DNA of 31,818 nucleotides from a virus: positions 1 to 31,818 of IMG/VR virus record IMGVR_UViG_3300035698_002048. The stretch is one strand, 5' to 3'. Position numbers and translations under genes: made by a program. How positions within the stretch are numbered: the first letter of the stretch is position 1; every line of letters starts with the position of its first letter. Shown in pieces: positions 14,801 to 21,374 of this stretch. The notes below the pieces were generated by a model. The model had not been told where the DNA came from. It did not search any database and worked only from the letters and a program-made list of their open reading frames with translations.

Positions 14801-17757
14801 GCTTTGAAGAGTTTGTTGGACAACAACTCCAGGAGTATATGTCTAAATTTGCTCCTATGAAGGACACAAACGCTATTAAAGAAGAAGCTATGAAGTTGGC
14901 TCATAACGAAACATCTTCAGAAGCTATGTTTATTGAGTTATCAGCAATAGAACAACTTAACAAAGGCACAAGGCCAAAGGATATTGCCGGAAGACTTAAA
15001 AGAGACCAGGCTAGAAGGAACGCCAAGTTTGCAAAGATAAAGGCTAAAGAGATACTTGATAATAGTATATTAAAGGACGCAACAGCTTTTTTAGTATTCT
15101 CAAAAGCTGAGATAGAGGCAGCCAAGAAGTTTGAGAAGGCTATGGCCAGGAAAGATTTTAAGTCCGCTATGAGGTGGAAACAAAGCCAGATACTTAATCA
15201 CGCCTTAGTAAGGCAAGCTCTTGAGAACAAAAAAGAAATAGCTGTTACAGAAAGGTACATAAAGAAAATAACAAAAAAGACAGATGACCTTAAAAGGTCT
15301 CCTTATGCCTTTAATAAGCACATAAACAATATTATGGCCAACGTAGGTATGGCCCAGCTACAAGAAGAGAATATTGAAACTATGCAAACTGTGGCTCAGA
15401 ATATGGAAGCGGAGCAATTTGAGTATAACGATATTGCAAATGCTACAGGCCTTGTCAAGACTGAGGGCGGACAGTGGAAGGAGGAGTCTTTAGCTGATTT
15501 TGTAACTAGGCAAAACGATAACTACTCTCTGCTTCAACTACCTAAGAGTGTAATCTTTCAGAAGCAAACACCTTATAAGCAACTTACTGTTAAAGAGTTA
15601 AGAGATGTTAAGAACAGTGTCAAGGCTATAGACAAGCTTGGTAGAAATCTTAATTCCTTTATAAGCAATTATGTTAAGGGCAACATAAAAGAAGCCGGGG
15701 CTGAGTTTAGGAAGCAAGTAGAAGCTAACTGGAAGAGTAGATATGCTGAGAGAAGACAGATAGGTACAAAGAAGGGAAAGGGTAAGTTTAAGAAACTACT
15801 TGAGAGGGTCGGGGATATTCCAGATGTTGTAATAATGCCAGGATTAGTAAACGTGTTAAATATATGCGAAATACTAGATCTATCAGAAAAGGAAGGCCTT
15901 GCTAAAACTTACATTTATAGGCCTTTTGCTGAAGCGGAAGCTTGGAAGATAAACCGCAAATCCAAAGTAGTTAAGGATATGAACGAGATTATAGCTAGGC
16001 ATTTCAAAAATAAATCTTTTGAAGGCCTGGAAAAAACAAGTAAATACTTCCCTGAAATAGAAAGGGAACTAACTAACGACGAAGTGTTGTCTATGATACT
16101 AAACCAGGGGAACCAGACTAATAAGGACAGGCTTCTGGCTGGGTATGGGCTTACACAGGAACAGGTAGACTCAATAATAAATACCGCTCCTAGAAATTAC
16201 TTTGATTTTGCTCAAGACGTTTGGAAATACTATGATACTTTCTGGGGAGAAATAGTAGCTTTGGAAATGAAGGCCGGTGGTTTTGAGCCAGTAAAGGTAC
16301 AACCAACAGAAGTTGTAACTAAATATGGTATTTATGAAGGCGGTTATCACCCTATATCTTATGACATTAGAAAGTCTGTAGAAGCTTACAAAAACGCCGA
16401 AGAGAGGAACGCTCTTTACAAACAATACTCAACTGTCAATTCTATGACAGAACACGGGCATACTACTCCTAGACTTGATTACGTTAAAAGACCTCTTAAC
16501 CTTTCAACAGATGTAATATTTAATCACCTTGAAAATGTTACACACGATCTTGCGTATAGAGCTGCCGTTATTGATGTTAATAGGTTCTTAAATGATGTAA
16601 ATGTTAAGGAAGGAATAATCAATGCTATTGGTAATAGGGGTTATACTACTATATCAAAATGGGTTAAAGCAATAGCAGCAGACCAGAACGAAAACCTAAA
16701 CGGCCTTGACACTGGAATACGTTGGCTAAGATTTAAGTCAACTTATTCAAACCTTGCGTTTAAGACAATAAACTTCCCTCTTGACCTTACAAGTAATGCG
16801 GCTAACGCTATGTGGGAACTTGGGGAAATTGAGTTCGCAAATGCTATAAGAGACTTTATAGGGAACCCTGCTGAACTTATTAGAACAATAAACAGCAAGT
16901 CTCCTCGTATGAAGGAACGTGCAACATATAGAGATAGAGACCTAAACAATATGCGTAATAAGTGGAAGGGTAAAGAAGGCAAGTTAAAAACTTACGCCTT
17001 TGTTACAATGGCTCTATCAGATCAAATTATGTCTTATCCTTCCTGGTGGTTGGTATATAGTAAGAACGCTGGAAAACTTGGAGAAGCTAAAGCTGTAAAT
17101 TTAGCTAACGAAATGGTTACAAAAACATTCTCTTCTGGTTCAATTTTAGATCAGGTGGCTTGGCAAAGGGGTTCCGAGGCTCACAAAATTTGGACTTGGT
17201 GGTACACTTGGTCATCAATGATGTTTAACCGAGTATACCTTAGTGGCAAAATGGCTCAGAGCAATTTACAGAAGGGAGACTATACGAAGACTATAGCAAT
17301 ACTAGCTAGAGCTGCTGTGTATGGCTGGGTTATACAGTCAATAAACGATAACTTCTGGAGAGAGTTTCTTAGAAATAGTGACGACGACGACGAAGAGGCT
17401 AGAGCAACGCGTATTCTTTCAAGGACGCTTACATCTCCTTTACAATATGTCCCCATAGCTAGGGAAGTTGGAGGATATGCAATAAACAAGGCTATTGGTT
17501 CTTATGCTAGAATAGGCCTCCCGGCTCTTTCAACACTAGAGACAGTTTCAAAAACTGCTGGAAACTTTGGAAAGATGATGTTTGACGAAGACTTTGAGAT
17601 GAACCAAAGGTTCGTTGAAGACCTTGCAGCTACTACTTCTATTATGTTTGGGTACTCTAAACAGTTTAATATAGCAGCTTTTAACTTACTTGATGTTATA
17701 AATGATGAAGGAGAATTATCTATAAAAGACTTGTTTACAAGAAAAATAAAAGAATAA
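8821..17757 (+). CDS. Giant injected polyvalent protein (gp16 position): ParB-like, HExxH, GNAT-like, ART-like and membrane-active segments
   Basis: This 2978-residue protein occupies the gp16 ejection-protein position. Domains seen in order: an acidic N terminus with a 14-residue repeat (DDDYIDTSIAPLRQ, 49-76); hydrophobic Gly/Ala segments (about 268-292 and 407-434) that could insert into membrane; a ParB/DdrB-like nuclease domain (about 680-805, VVDGHQR around 738-744); an LPD23-like region with LLHEIQHDIQ (H1256, E1257, H1260) and GEIEAR (1361-1366); a GNAT-like stretch (about 1410-1500); an ADP-ribosyltransferase-like domain (about 1508-1697: YRAVP R1574, GDWVTIS around 1644-1648, IHEQGYDP E1685); a second HExxH (HETGH, 1746-1750); long charged helices (1860-2330); a Trp-rich hydrophobic C-terminal part (about 2640-2900). 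I see no lytic transglycosylase motif of T7 gp16. Domain limits are approximate and all activities are inferred. It may be proteolysed after packaging. Confidence 0.85.
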   Translation: MEDLKVTTATGQEPVVKTETSYQESGNPFGVTEEAQTDNDTAVKPLVEDDDYIDTSIAPLRQDDDDIDTSIAPTYAESARESYAATRGISPDHAAKVVNLANSTGETEAIVEENMVTAEELNNEPDWDIVEKESPVLFKVISEDAKKMALSKDDIDVLKDTEIDIRDAGFASKVFPLLMSGTANIDAGLARLPGFAWDVALYPQNILYKSIGHPEWQAKAPEIMYNNQITRYYEEQASAWSAQVERKGAVLDLIKQGDYSGAAEEALLTAVESAPFMLLVLSIPVYGVAVAAGTSGSNEMAVSMKAGEEGTGTTDYASQTANAANNALFEYIGERIFGTIPAFNRIKKAMSSGDFKIFSAKFLKKLATAIPMASGEEALGEGFTQAGQTLSPYLSGTNPKSMETFSSDMVQAMSSALIMGGGMVATSATMSGVIKQAQSKKETTLYEKVGKAANKSKTNERTPGEYKELIQQQLETNGISEVYIPVEKFDEYFQSIGIAPEVIIQDIGAIEGYKFAKETNGNIKINYADWISKMSKTKHYNALKNDVKFTQEGFTPNEAKYELEQQSKIEKGLKEEVGSSSKKIVENEDEKINRIKAEEYYRTELNKIAKPEKMKDKEWNIQKENLVISSAAYAVRQSSRLKQPIERYLEGKQALTYSTEGMQNIADPSHKAVTIQRAEADIYKIPVQDINIDAETYQFKEGGDEFGVLPKLSDVGVWDPYLADFVTLYEDKNGKLWVVDGHQRVGLAKKLMAGGHKQIEVNAIILREVDGITREDAMIKAAEKNIVNNSATLKDSAKIFRLTGGKTNLSIPNTPLVKQAKFIAKLSKFSYFAFVNDKVQGNYSAVTGELAAGNEELQDVITEVFIKQSPENVEQAKAMARNIIADVNNLVEEDGFQGAFDVFGANNKKAIFFERGKILTDTIKDLAKDKKIFNSLINNNDDITRVGNELKKETNKDVVNKKAMAIDILGIEANTVGSEISAKLSEFAKELKKGGKKATIIKKFKTFLSKKIEEGYFDKVILGKGEEASIKEEAILRTESLITTKTEVISKPESKETITRETFVNKDTGRQTTEIYLVDEKDIPQPAAKELKQPIDLGTVTVNANEDVADEEELFQFGGYNAALTANRDMFFRANDLENQKVDSETIRQETGWVRGADKEWRFEISDFEAYMKLSPEKLESVLLNSKKPVVLSDILGHDNLYAAYPEIANIEIVVSLNKGNAVYMKAKDGNPAYIGLSFDAIRDGVFDGALIGLLHEIQHDIQKTEGFAPGGSFEKAKAFAPATLEKDNVTFKGIIDNIKRLTEEPNENTKLLIKNEIKKIVRLFKKYDLNYSDYISEEIVQGKVDLTRVKVDDIYMSFAGEIEARHTASRMNLTEEERRQIPPNFNPEDKAIVWDGVESDLTYDLLGGDTIYYPGSRTEEGVNIVGKFKNKDVAVIEAIDIPKGIENREAAAMKAVKNFEDWAQGQGAQTVELQDKIEEKLLSRLGYKNGEKYISSNTLFQSETIPEYMGSHEAPTNDGYSKSLNDMQDIYPEDIYSSNGARYYGDGHPYDQAAISIFNSVRGKPNAPVKIYRAVPKVLSNSEKINEYEKQKAYILKTGKIPKSVTNWDNKSEYYDFISNEIDKLKDLPETTEDKFGINAGDWVTISREYSKEHGKSTLNGQYKIISKTVKASEVFTDGNSIHEQGYDPNPKTLYQDNVTEQGVPLFQGAKVDDYKFGNKRRAKFEPIRNLITFLKDANASSGIHETGHYWLEDIFDIVNSGIATPEFVDDWNIVKEYLGIKEGQEKITREQHEKFAKSVEAYFREGTAPSSRLKEVFENFKAWLLDLYKSIKAIGLENNISDDMRGVFDRLLATEEEINAAKGDMRETDPNIYGEGVASKIRELQNKSTEEAKVDLLAEQMKESTKKYSLLIKKEESDARDRIEKDTENNETYRASKELSEAFNGQNAKELADMFIAGTLTEEQKNIFDDIALINAYPSGGNLAQVIADSPSFEEFVGQQLQEYMSKFAPMKDTNAIKEEAMKLAHNETSSEAMFIELSAIEQLNKGTRPKDIAGRLKRDQARRNAKFAKIKAKEILDNSILKDATAFLVFSKAEIEAAKKFEKAMARKDFKSAMRWKQSQILNHALVRQALENKKEIAVTERYIKKITKKTDDLKRSPYAFNKHINNIMANVGMAQLQEENIETMQTVAQNMEAEQFEYNDIANATGLVKTEGGQWKEESLADFVTRQNDNYSLLQLPKSVIFQKQTPYKQLTVKELRDVKNSVKAIDKLGRNLNSFISNYVKGNIKEAGAEFRKQVEANWKSRYAERRQIGTKKGKGKFKKLLERVGDIPDVVIMPGLVNVLNICEILDLSEKEGLAKTYIYRPFAEAEAWKINRKSKVVKDMNEIIARHFKNKSFEGLEKTSKYFPEIERELTNDEVLSMILNQGNQTNKDRLLAGYGLTQEQVDSIINTAPRNYFDFAQDVWKYYDTFWGEIVALEMKAGGFEPVKVQPTEVVTKYGIYEGGYHPISYDIRKSVEAYKNAEERNALYKQYSTVNSMTEHGHTTPRLDYVKRPLNLSTDVIFNHLENVTHDLAYRAAVIDVNRFLNDVNVKEGIINAIGNRGYTTISKWVKAIAADQNENLNGLDTGIRWLRFKSTYSNLAFKTINFPLDLTSNAANAMWELGEIEFANAIRDFIGNPAELIRTINSKSPRMKERATYRDRDLNNMRNKWKGKEGKLKTYAFVTMALSDQIMSYPSWWLVYSKNAGKLGEAKAVNLANEMVTKTFSSGSILDQVAWQRGSEAHKIWTWWYTWSSMMFNRVYLSGKMAQSNLQKGDYTKTIAILARAAVYGWVIQSINDNFWREFLRNSDDDDEEARATRILSRTLTSPLQYVPIAREVGGYAINKAIGSYARIGLPALSTLETVSKTAGNFGKMMFDEDFEMNQRFVEDLAATTSIMFGYSKQFNIAAFNLLDVINDEGELSIKDLFTRKIKE

Positions 17758-17815
17758 TAAAAAAGTTCTTGTTTTTAAACAGAGTTTTGTTGCAGAATTG
17801 GGGGTAGAGGGAAAT

Positions 17816-19186
17816 ATGTCATTAACAACAACTTCTAATAAAGTACAGTATAATGGTAACGGCGTCGCTATAAACTTTGGCTATGCCTTTAGAATAGACC
17901 TAATCACAGATGTTGTGGTTGTATATACCAACACAAGTACAGTAGATACAATTCTAACTACTGCTGAGTTTGATATTAACGGACTTGGCGACGACTCCGG
18001 CGGAATAGTAACATACCCTAAAGGTGGTATTGGTACTAAGCTCCAGGTCGGAGAATTGATTACTATAACAAGGTCTGTACCTATAACTCAGACTACAGAT
18101 ATAACAAACCAGACTTCTTTTCTAGCAGAAGTTGTAGAAGATAGCATTGATAAAAGAACAATGGTTGAGCAACAGCTTAACGAATTGATCTCCAGATGTT
18201 TTGTTATGCCGGTTGGGTCTACATTAGATCCGGCTGATTTGTTTATTCAAATACAAGCTTATGTAACATTGGCAGGAGCTTCGGCAGCAGCAGCTCTAAT
18301 TTCAGAAAACAATGCAGCACAGTCTGTACTTGATTGCCAGGCTGAAGTAGTGCTTGCTCATAACGAAGCATTAGCAGCAGCAGCTTCGGCATTAGCAGCA
18401 GCAGCTTCGGCTTTGTCAATATCTTCTCTTGTTGAAACAGCAGATACAAAACATACAACTAGGGGAACTCTGAGTACTGGTTGGATATGGGCTAGTGGTA
18501 AAACAATAGGAGCCGTAGGTTCTAACTCTACAGAAAGAGAAAACGCAGATACAGAAGACTTATTCACAATATACTTTGATGACTATACAGATACAGAACT
18601 GCCAATATTAACAAGTGCTGGCGGAGCAACTACAAGGGTTGCACAGACTAATGCTGCTACTGCTTGGGCTGCAAATTGTCAAATGTCAGTACCAGATTTA
18701 AGGGGTAGAAGCCTTGTTGGTAGAGATGATATGGGAGGGGCGGCTGCTAGTAGAATTACTGTAGGAGAAAGCTTAATAGTTGGGTCTACACTTGGGGCCT
18801 CCGGTGGTGTTGAAACTCACTTACTTGCTGGGCTAGAAAGTGGGTCGGCTGTCCATAGTCACGGCAATACTATAGTTTTTGCTAACCCAGCTATTACTGG
18901 TAGTATTGGCTCGGCATTGGGTAACGTGGATGCTCCGCTTGATAATAATGTTGGTGCTCAATTAGGTAATGGTGTAGCTGCTAATATATACTCTTGTGGT
19001 GATTTAACTGGAGTTGTAACCTCTGGTATTAGGTGGGCATTAGCACATACGCATACCAGTTCATCGTTAATAGCAACTCAGGGTACTAAGTCAGGTGGTG
19101 TTACTGACAACACTGTTGTTGCAGCAACAAATAAACACCAAAACACACAGCCTAGTTATATTTGTAATATTATGATTAAACTATAA
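17816..19186 (+). CDS. Tail fibre with C-terminal collar domain
   Basis: This 456-residue protein starts at ATG 17816, 4 nt after GAGGG; an upstream in-frame start at 17798 has no better site. The N terminus (TTTSNKVQYNGNGVAINFGYAFRI) matches the virion-attachment domain found on many podovirus fibres. The middle carries an Ala-rich helix (residues 150-210) containing two identical ALAAAAS heptads. The C-terminal half is a phage collar domain: 'PDLRGRSLVGRDDMGG', GASGG, HSHG, THTS and a final 'PSYICNIMIKL'. In the particle it should attach to the tail and bind the host surface. The DDMGG and His-rich positions are typical of the collar family. Confidence 0.85.
   Translation: MSLTTTSNKVQYNGNGVAINFGYAFRIDLITDVVVVYTNTSTVDTILTTAEFDINGLGDDSGGIVTYPKGGIGTKLQVGELITITRSVPITQTTDITNQTSFLAEVVEDSIDKRTMVEQQLNELISRCFVMPVGSTLDPADLFIQIQAYVTLAGASAAAALISENNAAQSVLDCQAEVVLAHNEALAAAASALAAAASALSISSLVETADTKHTTRGTLSTGWIWASGKTIGAVGSNSTERENADTEDLFTIYFDDYTDTELPILTSAGGATTRVAQTNAATAWAANCQMSVPDLRGRSLVGRDDMGGAAASRITVGESLIVGSTLGASGGVETHLLAGLESGSAVHSHGNTIVFANPAITGSIGSALGNVDAPLDNNVGAQLGNGVAANIYSCGDLTGVVTSGIRWALAHTHTSSSLIATQGTKSGGVTDNTVVAATNKHQNTQPSYICNIMIKL
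18368..18409 (+). repeat. Tandem repeat, two perfect 21-nt units inside the tail fibre gene
   Basis: Units at 18368-18388 and 18389-18409 are identical and encode ALAAAAS twice. The run lies in the Ala-rich helical stalk, so unit gain or loss would change stalk length by 7 residues without a frameshift. Confidence 0.9.
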
Positions 19187-19194
19187 GGAGCAAA

Positions 19195-19431
19195 ATGAAA
19201 AGATACAAAATAACATTTACTTTTTTATATTTCTTTACTCAAACTTTTAAAGTCGTTTCCCATAAGTATATATGTTCTCTGACAGGTAGAGAAAGCTTTA
19301 AAGATATAGAAGCTATAGAAATGTTGTTAAAAAACGGGTCTATAATAACTGTTAATGTATCAAAATATACTAGCTGGCATATTAAAAAAGACTTTACAAA
19401 TAAAACGGAGGAAAAACAAAATGGGGAATAG
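19195..19431 (+). CDS. Small protein of unknown function after the tail fibre
   Basis: This 78-residue protein has AAGGAG 4 nt upstream of its ATG. Residues 5-25 are aromatic and hydrophobic (ITFTFLYFFTQTFKVVSHKYIC). The rest is polar, with a basic and acidic C terminus that overlaps the next gene by 11 nt. The family is not recognised. A fibre assembly partner is possible from position only; the hydrophobic segment is short for a membrane span. Confidence 0.6.
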   Translation: MKRYKITFTFLYFFTQTFKVVSHKYICSLTGRESFKDIEAIEMLLKNGSIITVNVSKYTSWHIKKDFTNKTEEKQNGE

Positions 19432-19768
19432 GTATGTTCAAACTCTTAAAGTTATAGAAGACGGAGATATGTCCGCAAATATAACTTCAGCAGTTGAGAT
19501 AGAGACTAAGAACTACGAGAACTTCGGCATAGTGGTTCAATGGGTTGGTACTGCTCCGGTTGGAGAAATGAAAGTTGACGCTAAGAACGGTGCAAGTAGC
19601 TGGAGTAATCTCACGCTAGACCCTCTTGCTCAGATAACAGGCAATACCGGAGATCTCACAATAAATATGTCGGCTGTTCCTTTTGAAAAGATAAGACTTA
19701 GCTTTGCAAGGACTTCGGGAATAGGAACGCTTCAGGCATACTTAACAGCAAGACAAATGGAGGCTTAA
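19421..19768 (+). CDS. Small beta-sandwich virion protein
   Basis: This 115-residue protein starts at ATG 19421 with GGAGG at 19407-19411; an upstream in-frame ATG at 19355 would lie deep in the previous gene. The sequence alternates beta strands and turns (NFGIVVQWVGTAPVGEMKV, 'ASSWSNLTLDP', 'FEKIRLSFARTSGIGTLQAYL'), the pattern of small jelly-roll or cement-like proteins found in many phages, with the conserved 'W...L....I.G..G....N' layout. It probably decorates the capsid or the fibre network. Its place among fibre genes argues for an appendage role, but I cannot distinguish the two. Confidence 0.65.
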   Translation: MGNRYVQTLKVIEDGDMSANITSAVEIETKNYENFGIVVQWVGTAPVGEMKVDAKNGASSWSNLTLDPLAQITGNTGDLTINMSAVPFEKIRLSFARTSGIGTLQAYLTARQMEA

Positions 19769-19772
19769 CAAT

Positions 19773-20381
19773 ATGGGACAAACTTCGTTCTACCCCAAAA
19801 AGGGAACTGGGGGAATAGATCATTACTTAGGCTGGTTCTTAGATTATGCAGCCTTAGTAGCAGCTTACCCTACGGCTGTAGACGGAGACTATGCGATATT
19901 AGGCTCAACTGACACGGTATGGATTTGGGATACGGCAACTATGGGTTGGATAGATAGCGGTGTTGTAAGTGCGGCTCTTGATGTAAAAGACGAGGGCGTG
20001 CTAGTAGAGCCAGGTGTTGATGAAATGGACTTCCAGGGAAGCAACATAGCAGCAACTCCCAATGGTGCTGGCAAGGTAATAGTAACAGTAACAGGACACC
20101 CTGCTGTATTAAAAACCACAAGCATTTCAGCAACAGGATCAATCCTTAGTGGTGCTGTATATGATGTTACAACTGGATTTGTTGGAGTAGATTACACAAC
20201 TTCTGGAGACACAGGAGACCTTAAAGCTACGGCTTCTTTGTTTAACAATAACGAAGGGGTTATGGTCTTCTTAAACGGTATGTATCTTATTAAAGGTGTT
20301 GATGTAGTTTGGGCTACCGCTACAACGTTTGTATTAAACTTTGAAATAGATAATACAGATGAAATTATAGCATTAAGTTAA
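19773..20381 (+). CDS. Beta-rich tail appendage protein
   Basis: This 202-residue protein has GGAGG at 19759-19763 inside the end of the previous gene. Residues about 24-65 ('DYAALVAAYPTAVDGDYAIL', then TDTVWIWDTATMGWIDSG) form a module common in phage fibre and tail-tip proteins, where a Trp-x-Trp-Asp element closes a small beta domain. The C-terminal 'GVMVFLNGMYLIKGVDVVW...FEIDNTDEIIAL' is a second common appendage module (strand-NG-strand). It probably forms part of a branched fibre complex with its neighbours. Exact function is unknown. Confidence 0.7.
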   Translation: MGQTSFYPKKGTGGIDHYLGWFLDYAALVAAYPTAVDGDYAILGSTDTVWIWDTATMGWIDSGVVSAALDVKDEGVLVEPGVDEMDFQGSNIAATPNGAGKVIVTVTGHPAVLKTTSISATGSILSGAVYDVTTGFVGVDYTTSGDTGDLKATASLFNNNEGVMVFLNGMYLIKGVDVVWATATTFVLNFEIDNTDEIIALS

Positions 20382-20403
20382 AAAATTTTAGGAGGAAAAT
20401 TAA

Positions 20404-21309
20404 ATGAGTAAGATTAACGAAAGGCAAATTGGTTTAAAGACGGGTGGTAACTTTACACTGTTAAAGGACTACCTAGACAAGAGACAAGTAAAGATGTCTC
20501 CTTTTTCAGAAACAGTATTGACAGTATCTTCAGCTAGTTTTATAGAACTACCGGCAGCAACTTGGGCTGGGTTCCTAGCAGTTGGAGCAGCTACTACAGA
20601 AAACGACGGTGCGGTTATGACAGGTATTGGTCTCTGGGCTATCGGTACTCCAGCATTTAGTGCAGTAACAGCAGTAGATGGTTACGGTAATGTGTTGAAC
20701 TTGGTTGACATAAGAGAAGCAACAAGCCACGATCCTATCTACGACACAGACGGAAAGAAAGTTTATGGTATGCTAACTTCAGCAGCAACATCTTCAGACG
20801 GAGACGCTGTTGGTGCTACTGGTGTAACAGCTAACTTTGAAGTATCATTTGTTAAAAATGACGGCTCAGGAGTTTTTGTAGCAGTAACATTAGATGGTAC
20901 TTACGAAATTCATCTTAACAAAGTTTATCAAGCAAGATTTGATGAAACTATTGAGTTGGCAGGTGGAGCTAAAGAAGTTGACGTTATTGCTGATTTAACA
21001 ACAGTTCATTATTCAGATTTATTAGTAACAGCAGACTTTGCAGCAGCAGAAAATATTACTATAGCTTCTGGAGCTGGTTCTGTATCAGGTACTTCAACAA
21101 GAGGTGGTGACGGTACAGCTATTACTCTTAATGCTTCTGCAGCAGCTTTTGTAGCAGACAACACTTGTAAAATGACACTTAATGGTATCAAAGGAACTAA
21201 AGGTTTAGCAGCAGGGGGCAAAGACTTTGATTATGTAAGTGCAACAGTATTTACAACAAACGGTGCATTAGACATAGGCGACATAGTAGGAATAGAAAGA
21301 AAGTATTAA
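20404..21309 (+). CDS. Beta-rich virion structural protein of unknown role
   Basis: This 301-residue protein has a near-ideal AGGAGG site 7 nt before ATG. The N terminus (MSKINERQIG) resembles the start of the following fibre protein (MINQKQIS), suggesting a shared attachment peptide. The rest is rich in Ala, Gly, Thr and Val, with 'DPIYDTDGKKVYGML' and 'GTYEIHLNKVYQARFDE' elements recurrent in phage appendage proteins. Codon choice (many GCA and ACA, few rare codons) and the strong ribosome site suggest high expression. The gene is followed by a hairpin. It is probably a fibre or tail-tip component; a head fibre cannot be excluded. Confidence 0.65.
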   Translation: MSKINERQIGLKTGGNFTLLKDYLDKRQVKMSPFSETVLTVSSASFIELPAATWAGFLAVGAATTENDGAVMTGIGLWAIGTPAFSAVTAVDGYGNVLNLVDIREATSHDPIYDTDGKKVYGMLTSAATSSDGDAVGATGVTANFEVSFVKNDGSGVFVAVTLDGTYEIHLNKVYQARFDETIELAGGAKEVDVIADLTTVHYSDLLVTADFAAAENITIASGAGSVSGTSTRGGDGTAITLNASAAAFVADNTCKMTLNGIKGTKGLAAGGKDFDYVSATVFTTNGALDIGDIVGIERKY

Positions 21310-21330
21310 ATTTTCAAACACTTATTGGTG

Positions 21331-21350
21331 GGCAGGGAAACCTGCCTTCC
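21331..21350 (+). terminator. GAAA-tetraloop hairpin in front of the large fibre gene
   Basis: GGCAGG (21331-21336) pairs with CCTGCC (21341-21346) around a GAAA loop. Only TTCC follows, so it is either a weak terminator or an mRNA stability or processing element. It lies in a 65-nt gap, like the hairpin at 2011. Confidence 0.5.
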
Positions 21351-21374
21351 ATATTACCTTTGGAGGGTATATAG

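Noticed and set aside
17758-17815. Possible promoter before the tail fibre gene
   Set aside because: TTGTTT has no acceptable -10 box at the proper spacing, so the gene is probably read with the giant gene.
17816-19186. A diversity-generating retroelement target in the tail fibre, as in BPP-1
   Set aside because: No reverse transcriptase, template repeat or adenine-biased variable repeat was seen in the window.
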